A stretch of 43,727 nucleotides of DNA. Source: Thermoanaerobaculum sp. (GTDB taxonomy: Bacteria > Acidobacteriota > Thermoanaerobaculia > Multivoradales > UBA5704). The notes beneath the pieces were generated by a model. That model was not told where the DNA came from and made no database searches. It saw nothing but the letters and a program-made list of their open reading frames with translations. Below are positions 15,568 through 22,888 of the stretch, piece by piece. How positions within the stretch are numbered: the stretch's first letter is position 1; each line of letters starts with the position of its first letter. The translations under genes were made by a program, and so were the position numbers. The stretch lies in contig JAJKHS010000086.1 of assembly GCA_021154885.1 (NCBI GenBank), forward strand, positions 1 to 43,727, written 5' to 3'.

Positions 15568-16322
15568 TGATGCGATCCGTCACTCTGCTTGTCGCCGCAG
15601 TACTGCTCCCGGCCTGTCTTCTCGGACAGACCGCGGAGATCCCCTCCCCACCTCAAGTCAGCGCGAGCGTTTCATCCCCTGCGTCACCAGTTCCGGCCAA
15701 CCTCAACTGTCTGCCGGCCAGCCCCTGTGACATCGAGCTCGAGCCCGCGGAGAGCGTCAACGAGGTCATGGTGGCCGGCGGCAAGGACTGGAGCACCCAG
15801 GTCATTTCAACCGGCCTCAAGCCGAAGACCAGCCACGTGATCGTCTGGCCCGACGCTGCGGCCACGCCGGGCTCAACCGTCATCATCACCACGGATCGCC
15901 GCCTCTTGAGCTTGGGGCTTTCCAACGAGCGGAGCCGGGAAGCCAATCTCCACACCCGTCTCACGACCCCCGAGGGCAATGCCCTGCGCTTCAAACGTGA
16001 GCTCGACCCCACGCCAGGCGGCACCTACCTCGGCTCGGTCGATCCAAGGACCGTCAACATCGACTACTCGATTCCCCGCGGCAGGAACGCCCCGACCCTC
16101 GTCTTCGACGACGGCAACCATACCTACATCGGTTGGGCCGACCGCCGGCCCTCCCAGGCGCCGGTGATCTTCAGCATCGACGAGCAGGGGACCAACCTCC
16201 TCTCTCCCCACATCGCTCCGAGCGGCGCGCTCTACGTGGTGGACACCGTCGCCAAAAGAATCGAGCTCAAATTCGGTCCCAAAGACAACCTGACCGTCAC
16301 CAATAGGGCCTATGACCAATGA
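15567..16322 (+). CDS. trbG: TrbG/VirB9 outer-membrane channel protein
   Basis: A 251-residue exported protein: a signal segment (SVTLLVAAVLLPACLLG), a beta-rich N-terminal domain (VNEVMVAGGKDWSTQVI, HVIVWPDAAATPGSTVIITT), and the conserved C-terminal half with PTLVFDDGNHTYI, APVIFSIDEQG and LYVVDTVAKRIELKFG. It forms the outer ring of the core complex with TrbI. LPAC at about residues 17-20 resembles a lipobox, although Pro at -2 is unusual; lipidation would substitute for the missing separate VirB7/TrbH lipoprotein. AAAGGAG lies six bases before the ATG at 15567, and the stop overlaps trbI. Confidence 0.92.
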   Translation: MMRSVTLLVAAVLLPACLLGQTAEIPSPPQVSASVSSPASPVPANLNCLPASPCDIELEPAESVNEVMVAGGKDWSTQVISTGLKPKTSHVIVWPDAAATPGSTVIITTDRRLLSLGLSNERSREANLHTRLTTPEGNALRFKRELDPTPGGTYLGSVDPRTVNIDYSIPRGRNAPTLVFDDGNHTYIGWADRRPSQAPVIFSIDEQGTNLLSPHIAPSGALYVVDTVAKRIELKFGPKDNLTVTNRAYDQ

Positions 16323-17659
16323 GCCCCGAAAGTCACCACCCCGCCACTTCCGCGCCCCCCGCGGTCGAAACCACCGTCGCCGGGCGCTCGAACGCTCCCC
16401 GACGCAATCTCGCTCCGCTTTATGCCGCCGGCCTCGTCGTGCTTGTCCTCTTAGTCCTGGCCATGAACTTCGGCGGCACTCAGAAGCCGAAGCCCCAGGG
16501 AGCCCCAGCGCCTGCGACGAGCTCAGCGAACGACCTCTCTGGCCTGCTCGAAGAGGAAGCCGACCGCAAGCAACACGTCCTCCCACAACACCGGCCGGCG
16601 CCAACCCCTACCGCCTCCGCCCCAGAGCTTCCAGCGAGCGAGCTGGCCGCCGCCGGCGCTCCCTCTCCAACCGCGGGGGGTGCGCCGGCCGGCGTCTACG
16701 ACCCCAACCGGCCGTCCAATTTTACAGAACAGCCGCGAACGCCACTTCCGAAGACGCCACCCCAGCTCACAGGCCTCGAGGGTCTCGATCGCGCTCTGGT
16801 AGCCTCGGTTGAGAACCGTCCCGCCATCCGCTTCCGGGCCGGCTCCCCCACTCCTGCTGCTGTCAATCCACCGTCCGATCCTGCTAGTGCCGCCTTGGCC
16901 TCGCTCGCCGCGGAGCTCCCGCTGCTCGCCCAGCCTCCCCAGCCCTCCGACCACCCCTCTTCCCACGGCGACTCGCCCTCATCCCGCTACGCCACTTTTC
17001 TCGACGCCGCCGGGAAGGATCGCTCGGAAACCCTGGAGCTCGTCCGCGACCGGCAGACAGCCCGCGCCCCGTTTCTGCTCTTTCAAGGAACCCAGATCCC
17101 TGCGGTCCTTGAAACCGGCATCAACTCGGAGCTTCCCGGTCAAGCCTCGGGCTACGTCCGAAAGGACGTCTATGACACTCTGACCGGCCGCTACCTGCTG
17201 ATCCCCCAAGGCAGCCGACTGCTGGGCTCCTACAACTCCGACGTCGTCTGGGGCGCCTCTCGTCTCCTCCTGGTCTGGAACCGCCTCATCCTTCCCGACG
17301 GAACCTCCTATCAGATCGTCGCCCCCTCCTCCGACCTTGAAGGTACCGCCGGTTTGCCCGGGCGCGTGAACAACCACTGGCTGAAGACCCTCGGCAGTGC
17401 CCTGATGCTCTCGGCCATCTCAGCGGGAGTCCAGATCTCCCAGAACCCCACCGCAGCCACGACTCTCGGCCGCACTCCCACCGCGGCCGAGGCCGCGGGC
17501 GCCGCGGTGGGCCAGGAGCTCGGTCAAGTCAGCGCGAACGTCATTCGCAAGAACCTCGAGATCCCACCCAACCTCTCACTTCGGCCGGGTCAGACCTACA
17601 ACGTCGTCCTCACTCGTGACGTCGCCTTCCCGCATCCCTACCTTCGGAGGTCCCGGTGA
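16319..17659 (+). CDS. trbI: TrbI/VirB10 core channel protein
   Basis: A 446-residue protein spanning the envelope: a cytoplasmic N terminus, one membrane segment (LYAAGLVVLVLLVLAMNFGG), a long Pro/Ala-rich periplasmic stretch (about residues 65-220), then the VirB10 beta-barrel domain (FQGTQIPAVLETGINSELPG, GRYLLIPQGSRLLGSY, LPDGTSYQI). The antenna helices lie around WLKTLGSALMLSAISAGVQI. The C-terminal end SLRPGQTYNVVLTRDV is typical. Overlaps trbG and parA by four bases at either end. Confidence 0.94.
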   Translation: MSPESHHPATSAPPAVETTVAGRSNAPRRNLAPLYAAGLVVLVLLVLAMNFGGTQKPKPQGAPAPATSSANDLSGLLEEEADRKQHVLPQHRPAPTPTASAPELPASELAAAGAPSPTAGGAPAGVYDPNRPSNFTEQPRTPLPKTPPQLTGLEGLDRALVASVENRPAIRFRAGSPTPAAVNPPSDPASAALASLAAELPLLAQPPQPSDHPSSHGDSPSSRYATFLDAAGKDRSETLELVRDRQTARAPFLLFQGTQIPAVLETGINSELPGQASGYVRKDVYDTLTGRYLLIPQGSRLLGSYNSDVVWGASRLLLVWNRLILPDGTSYQIVAPSSDLEGTAGLPGRVNNHWLKTLGSALMLSAISAGVQISQNPTAATTLGRTPTAAEAAGAAVGQELGQVSANVIRKNLEIPPNLSLRPGQTYNVVLTRDVAFPHPYLRRSR

Positions 17660-18411
17660 GGGTCATCACCATCCAGAATAAGAAAGGCGGAGTCGGCAAG
17701 ACCACCTTCCTGCTCCACCTCGCCTATCGGGCGGTCGAGCTCAAGCTTCGCACGCTCGTCATCGACCTCGACACGCAAGCCAACGCTTCCACGGGCCTGA
17801 CCCATGACTACGGCCTGCTCAAGCTCCCAGGCGGAGCGGCGGCGATCTTCACCGTCCAACGGCCTGAAGACCTTCCCATTCGGCGGATAACCCCACAGAT
17901 CGACCTCCTCCATGGGCACACCCGTCTCGACGAGGTCGATTCACTCTTCGACGTCTCCTACCTTCAGCAACGGTTTCTGCCGAGGCAGGTCCCCCTGCTG
18001 CGGTCGCTACCTTACGACCTCCTCCTCTTTGACACCGCTCCCTCGGCCGGTCCCCGCCAGATCGCGCCGCTGTTTCTGGCCGACCTGGTGCTGATTCCCA
18101 TCATCGCCGACGATTTTGCCGTCGCGGGTCTCGCCCAGACTCGCGACGACATCGAGGCGGCCCGACGCATCAACCCCAGCATCAGGACACAGGTCCTGGT
18201 CAACATGTATCGGGCCAACAGCAGCTCCCAAGCCAAGGCCCTCGACCAGCTCAGAAACATCGCCAGCGTTCCCCTGCGGGAACCCTTCTTTCCCCTCCGA
18301 GACCACGTCCCCTCGGCGCTCAGCACCGAGGTTCCTGTCTGGGCCTTCAAGACCGCCAAGGCACCGCTGCGCGCCCTGTGGCGCAACTTCGCAACGGAGA
18401 CTCTCCAATGA
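17656..18411 (+). CDS. parA: ParA-family partition ATPase
   Basis: A 251-residue ParA/MinD-type ATPase with the deviant Walker A KKGGVGKTTFLLHLA, the ID(L)DTQANAST motif A', and YDLLLFDTAPSAG as Walker B. It lacks an N-terminal HTH, so it is of the short soj/IncC2 type. It would maintain or position the circular element, possibly through the iteron-like sites. The GTG start overlaps the trbI stop (GTGA), so partition genes are expressed with the channel. Confidence 0.92.
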   Translation: MRVITIQNKKGGVGKTTFLLHLAYRAVELKLRTLVIDLDTQANASTGLTHDYGLLKLPGGAAAIFTVQRPEDLPIRRITPQIDLLHGHTRLDEVDSLFDVSYLQQRFLPRQVPLLRSLPYDLLLFDTAPSAGPRQIAPLFLADLVLIPIIADDFAVAGLAQTRDDIEAARRINPSIRTQVLVNMYRANSSSQAKALDQLRNIASVPLREPFFPLRDHVPSALSTEVPVWAFKTAKAPLRALWRNFATETLQ

Positions 18412-19415
18412 CGCAGTCCGCCTACGACATGCTGCGAAATGTCGCGACGTCGCCCGAGCCGGACGGCGCCGCCGCCGCCCCGAGCTCTCTGCCTCTCTCC
18501 GCGCTCCAGCGCGACCCGACGCAGCCGCGACAGAAATTCGATGAGCCGGCTTTGGGCGAGCTCGCGGAGTCGATCAAGAAGAGCGGCATCATTGAGCCTC
18601 TGGTCGTCTCTCCCGATGCCGACCACCCCGGGACATGGACCATTCTGGTCGGCGAGCGCCGCTATCGTGCCGCCGAAAAGGCCGGTCTTCGGGAGGTTCC
18701 CGTCATCGTTCGCCCGGGGATCTCGGACGTCGACCGTCTGGTCCTCCAACTGACCGAGAACCTCCAACGCTCAGACCTCACCTTGCGCGAGACCGCCGAA
18801 GGCTACCTGCGCCTGCAAAACTTGATGCCGGACAAGAGGGATCGGGAGCTCGCCGAGATGCTGGGCAAGACACGCTCCAGCTTCGCCGCAACCCTTCTCG
18901 CCGCCAAAGTGACGGCGGGCCCGGCCCTGGAAGCCCTCGACGAAGACCTCATCCGAGACCCCGATGCCCTGCGGATCTATCTGAGCCTTCCCCAGGAGGA
19001 TCAACGTAAGCTCCTTTCGACCGCCAGGACGAGCGGGGTGACCTTGAGTCGCCCCATGCTCAAGCGGTTCAAAGACACCAAGCAGAAACCCTCCGCGCAA
19101 TCCGTTCGTACCTCCGGAGGCGGTAGAACATCTCCTGAGCCCCCCGAGCCGGATCATGATGAGCATGGGTCCGACGCTCAAGCCCACGCTTCGCCTGCCC
19201 CAGCCGCTGGTCCGTCAAGCCGGGAAGCGGGATCATCCCCAACCGAACGCCGTCCGAGTCCGCCTCCCAAAGGCGCCAACGAATACCTTGCGGCCCTGAC
19301 CTGGCGGCACTGGCAGATCCTCTTCGATCAGCTCGGGATCCCGCTCCCCGAAGATCCCGACGACGCCGGCTACACCCTCCTCGAATTCCTCGAGGCCCAC
19401 GCCGCGCAAGCCTGA
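18408..19415 (+). CDS. parB: ParB-family DNA-binding protein
   Basis: A 335-residue ParB/Spo0J-type protein. The ParB N-terminal nuclease/CTPase-like box is seen as LSALQRDPTQPRQKFDEPAL, IIEPLVVSP and LVGERRYRAAEKAGLREVPVI. The LTENLQRSDLTLRETAEGYLRL block and the HTH (LAEMLGKTRSSFAATLLAAK) follow. The C-terminal third is Pro/Ser-rich and ends in a short hydrophobic/acidic segment. In IncP plasmids the ParB homologue KorB also represses tra and trb operons, so this is one candidate reader of the repeated operator motif. Starts by ATGA overlap with parA. Confidence 0.92.
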   Translation: MTQSAYDMLRNVATSPEPDGAAAAPSSLPLSALQRDPTQPRQKFDEPALGELAESIKKSGIIEPLVVSPDADHPGTWTILVGERRYRAAEKAGLREVPVIVRPGISDVDRLVLQLTENLQRSDLTLRETAEGYLRLQNLMPDKRDRELAEMLGKTRSSFAATLLAAKVTAGPALEALDEDLIRDPDALRIYLSLPQEDQRKLLSTARTSGVTLSRPMLKRFKDTKQKPSAQSVRTSGGGRTSPEPPEPDHDEHGSDAQAHASPAPAAGPSSREAGSSPTERRPSPPPKGANEYLAALTWRHWQILFDQLGIPLPEDPDDAGYTLLEFLEAHAAQA

Positions 19416-19460
19416 GCTGGGCGCTCCCGGCAGACCACCCGGACCCGTCCATTTCGCGCT

Positions 19461-19488
19461 GAATAACTAACAATGCTGTAAGTTAACC
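19461..19488 (+). promoter_or_regulatory. operator site D before the DUF11 surface gene
   Basis: GAATAACT (19461-19468), 8 bases, TGTAAGTTAACC (19477-19488). It is the first of two copies 48 bases apart and lies between parB and the surface-protein ATG at 19504. No good -35 box precedes it. Confidence 0.65.
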
Positions 19489-19503
19489 AACCGGAGGATT
19501 GTC

Positions 19504-22500
19504 ATGTCGAATAACTCACACGCCTGCAAGTTATTTTTGGCCGCTCTGTTCGCGGCGCAGGCTGCCTTTGCCAACCACACCTTCACACTCTCGACGCGTG
19601 ACTTCGACGACGCGAATGGGAACGGACTGATCGACTGCGGCGAACAAGTCATCTTCCAAGTCGGCATCTACGACAATGAAGCCACCGTCGGGACGGTCGC
19701 CAAGGGACGGGTCATCGTCCCCACGAGCTCGATCCGCTACAGCTTTACCGACGCAGTCCAGGATTTCCTGCTCACCGGTAATTGCGGCATCGCCATCACC
19801 AACATGGCCGGCTCCACTCAGATCGACTACGACTGCTCCCCTCCCAATGCCAACTCCCGGGGATACGCCGCAGCGATCCTCCTGCGCGGCTTCTACACCG
19901 GGCCCGCGGGCGCTATCACGATCGCTGGGCAGGACACTCTCGAGCAACCGGCGACCACGCTCAACGTCTCGACGACCGAAGGCCGGGTCAACTCCTGCCT
20001 GATCGCCGATCTCTCCCTGACGAACAGCGATGGCGGCATCTCCGCCCGTCCGGGCCAGACCATCCCCTATACCTTGACCTACACCAACGGCAACACGGCC
20101 GTTGCCGCCGCTCTCTCAGAGACCGTTCCCGCCAACACGGTCTTCGCACCGGCCCAAAGCTCGCCCGGCTGGAGTTGCACGGGATCCGGCCCTGGCTCGA
20201 CCTGCACCCTGAACCTCGGCTCCCTCCCGGTCAATGGCAGCGGCTCACGAATCTTCGCCGTAACCGTCTCCCCAACCACACCACCGTCCGTCCAGCAGAT
20301 CACCAACACCGCGACCATCGCCACGACCGACGGCACCCCCGACATCGATTCATCGAACAACACCGCCACCGACTCGACACCCTTGATCGCCGGCACTCCT
20401 GACCTCGCCGTCACCAAGACGCTCACCGCATCCGCAGGCTCGCCGGGTACCATCGCTATCTTCACCATCACCGTCACCGACCAGGGAACAGGCGTCGCCG
20501 AAGGCGTCACCTTGAGCGAAACCGTCCCTGCCAATTCAACCTTTGCCGCAGCTCAGAGCTCTCCCGACTGGACGTGCTCCGGCTCTGGCGCCGGCTCTAC
20601 CTGCACGGCGAATCTCGGCACTTTCCCCGCTGGCGGCAGCGCCAGCCGCACCTTCGCCGTCTCACTCGCGCAGCCTTTCCCGGCCGGAGCCACAGCGGTT
20701 GACAACACCTCCTGTGCCGCGACTGCGACAGCCGGCGATCCCCCAGCCAACAACTGCGCCTCCGCCTCTGCGCCCGTGACGGCCGCGGCCAAGCTGGTGG
20801 TCAAGAAGACCCTCGCCAGCGGCACCGGGACCCCCGGGGGAAGCCTCGTCTTCAACCTGGCGGTTACCAACCAGGGCAATCAAGATTCCGCGGCCACGGT
20901 CCTCACCGAGACCGTCCCCGCCAACACCACCTACGACGCCACTCTGAGCTCCTCAGGATGGAGTTGCTCCGGCTCCGCCGCAGGCTCGACCTGCACCCTC
21001 AATCTCCCCGGCATCCCCGGAGGAGGAGGGAGCCTCGCCCGCGCCTTCGCGGTGACGATTGCCAACCCCTTGCCCGCCGGCGTCACGACGGTTGCCAACA
21101 CCGCTTGCGATGGCGCTGCCTGCGACTCCATCCAGATTCCCACCGATGGCAAGCCCCGGTTGTCCATCACCAAGTCGGTCGCCTCCGGAACGGCAACCCC
21201 CGGCACTACGCTCATCTTCGGCATCACGGTCAAGAATCTCGGCAATCAGGGTGCACCGGTGACGCTGACCGAGACGGTGCCCGCCCACACCACCTTCGAC
21301 TCCGTCAAGAGCGCGGCCTGGAATTGCTCCGGCACCGCCGCAGGATCGATCTGCTCGCTCGACGCCGGCACGCTCGCCGGTGGCGCCACCAGCACCACCT
21401 ACCTCTTCGCCGTCTCGATCGACCGACCCCTGCCGAGCGCCGTGACCCAGATCTCAAACTCCGCCTGCGCCTCCACGCCGGCGACGACACAGATCTGCGA
21501 TCAGGTTCAGGTGCCCGTCAATGCAAGCCCGCGGCTCACGATCGTTAAGACCCGTACCTCTGCTCCCCCCGCGCCGGGCCAGCTCGTCACCTACGACATC
21601 GCCGTCTCCAACTCCGGCGACCAGGACGCCGCCGCCGTGACCTTGACCGAGCAGGTCCCACAAGCCACGAGCTTTGACGCCGCAAGCTCCGATCCCGCCT
21701 GGTCCTGCAGCGCCGGCACCTGTACCCTCGTCCTGCCGAGCCTCGCCGCCGGGACCACCTCGACCCGCAACTTCTCTCTGCGCGTCGCCAATCCCCTGCC
21801 GGCCGGCATCACCCAGATCGCCAACACGGTCTGCGGCGCCGACGTTTCGAGCCGCAACGTCTGCTCCACCGTCACCGACCCGCCGGGAGGCTCTCCCCAA
21901 CTGACTCTGCGCAAGACCTACTCCGGTCCTCCTCTGAAGGCCGGCGCCTCGCTCTCCTTCACCATCGCCGTCACCAACACCGGCACCCAGGACGCCAAAC
22001 TCGTTCACCTCAGCGAGACGATCCCGGCCCACACCAGCTTCGATGCGGCCCACTCCGACGCCGGCTGGACTTGCGTCTCTACGGCGGCCGGGCAGCCCTG
22101 CGGCTTGACCCTCGCCTCCCTCGCCGCCGGCGCCAGCTCCTCCGTCATCTTCACCGTTGCGGCCGACTCTCCTCTACCACCCAACGTCCTCCAGATCGCC
22201 AACAGCGCCTGCGCCATGGTGGGCTCTGCCACCACCTGCGATCAGACCTCGACGCCCTTGCCGGTGGCCCTCACCGCCACCCTCGACGATGCCCTCACCC
22301 AAGATGCCAACAACAACTCCTTCCTCGACAACGGCGACGTGATCACCTACACCCTCGTCCTCAAGAACCCGACCGACCAGGCCGCCCAAGCCGTCAAAGT
22401 CACCACCTCCCTCGACGGCCGCCTCGGCCTCATCGTCGGCAGCGTCACGACCGACAAAGGCACGATCACCTCAGGCAACGGCTCCGGCGACACCACCCTC

Positions 22501-22818
22501 GTCGTCGCCGTGCCCACTCTTGGGCCCGGCGAGACGATGACCGTCGTCTACCAGGCTCTCGCCGTCGACCTCGCCGGGGCTGGCGATCCGGCCTTCGTCT
22601 CGACGCAGAACTTCGTCGCCGGCGACAATTTCGACAACGTCGCGAGCGACGACCCCGCAACTCCCGATGTCGTGGGAGATCCCACCTCAACCCCGCTCAA
22701 GGCGACCGTCACGCCGAGCATCCCGACGCTCAGCGGGATCGGACTCGCCTCCCTCGCCGTACTTCTCGGCCTCTGTGCTCTGCCCATCCTCAAGCGGCGC
22801 CAGGTGCCGCAGCCCTGA
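19504..22818 (+). CDS. large surface protein: seven DUF11-like repeats and IPTL-CTERM tail
   Basis: A 1104-residue exported protein. Residues 1-24 form a signal peptide (LFLAALFAAQAAFA). An N-terminal domain with FDDANGNGLIDCGEQVIF follows, then about seven DUF11-type Ig-like repeats of roughly 120 residues (from about residue 180; markers ETVPANTxFxxAxSSP.W.C, GSTCTLNLG.L, and starts such as DLAVTKTLTAS, LVVKKTLAS, LSITKSVAS). The tail SIPTLSGIGLASLAVLLGLC followed by LKRR is an IPTL-CTERM sorting signal, processed by exosortase-type systems. The ATG is supported by GGAGGA six bases upstream (19493-19498), although operator E lies within the first codons. Being under transfer-type operators, it may act in cell-cell contact; that is inference. 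Confidence 0.85.
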   Translation: MSNNSHACKLFLAALFAAQAAFANHTFTLSTRDFDDANGNGLIDCGEQVIFQVGIYDNEATVGTVAKGRVIVPTSSIRYSFTDAVQDFLLTGNCGIAITNMAGSTQIDYDCSPPNANSRGYAAAILLRGFYTGPAGAITIAGQDTLEQPATTLNVSTTEGRVNSCLIADLSLTNSDGGISARPGQTIPYTLTYTNGNTAVAAALSETVPANTVFAPAQSSPGWSCTGSGPGSTCTLNLGSLPVNGSGSRIFAVTVSPTTPPSVQQITNTATIATTDGTPDIDSSNNTATDSTPLIAGTPDLAVTKTLTASAGSPGTIAIFTITVTDQGTGVAEGVTLSETVPANSTFAAAQSSPDWTCSGSGAGSTCTANLGTFPAGGSASRTFAVSLAQPFPAGATAVDNTSCAATATAGDPPANNCASASAPVTAAAKLVVKKTLASGTGTPGGSLVFNLAVTNQGNQDSAATVLTETVPANTTYDATLSSSGWSCSGSAAGSTCTLNLPGIPGGGGSLARAFAVTIANPLPAGVTTVANTACDGAACDSIQIPTDGKPRLSITKSVASGTATPGTTLIFGITVKNLGNQGAPVTLTETVPAHTTFDSVKSAAWNCSGTAAGSICSLDAGTLAGGATSTTYLFAVSIDRPLPSAVTQISNSACASTPATTQICDQVQVPVNASPRLTIVKTRTSAPPAPGQLVTYDIAVSNSGDQDAAAVTLTEQVPQATSFDAASSDPAWSCSAGTCTLVLPSLAAGTTSTRNFSLRVANPLPAGITQIANTVCGADVSSRNVCSTVTDPPGGSPQLTLRKTYSGPPLKAGASLSFTIAVTNTGTQDAKLVHLSETIPAHTSFDAAHSDAGWTCVSTAAGQPCGLTLASLAAGASSSVIFTVAADSPLPPNVLQIANSACAMVGSATTCDQTSTPLPVALTATLDDALTQDANNNSFLDNGDVITYTLVLKNPTDQAAQAVKVTTSLDGRLGLIVGSVTTDKGTITSGNGSGDTTLVVAVPTLGPGETMTVVYQALAVDLAGAGDPAFVSTQNFVAGDNFDNVASDDPATPDVVGDPTSTPLKATVTPSIPTLSGIGLASLAVLLGLCALPILKRRQVPQP
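19509..19536 (+). promoter_or_regulatory. operator site E inside the start of the DUF11 surface gene
   Basis: GAATAACT (19509-19516), 8 bases, TGCAAGTTATTT (19525-19536), within codons 2-11 of the surface-protein gene. The encoded NNSHACKLF resembles the peptide read from site B before traF only because both are translations of the same motif. With site D it forms a tandem pair. Confidence 0.65.
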
Positions 22819-22829
22819 AACCTCTCAAC

Positions 22830-22867
22830 CGGCCGCCCGTCCCCGCTTGTGCGGGGGCGGGCGGCCG
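22830..22867 (+). terminator. strong hairpin between the two surface-protein genes
   Basis: Two 17-base arms (22830-22846 and 22851-22867) pair fully except one G-U, with a TTGT loop. There is no T tract, and the next gene's Shine-Dalgarno (CAGGAGGA) begins nine bases later. It may be an attenuator or mRNA-processing/stability element setting different levels of the two proteins. Confidence 0.5.
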
Positions 22868-22888
22868 CCGTTCTCCAGGAGGATCGCC

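Noticed and set aside
20100-22250. Repeated DNA within the surface gene as a CRISPR or other non-coding array
   Set aside because: The period is about 350-370 bases and variation keeps the reading frame; it reflects DUF11 protein repeats.
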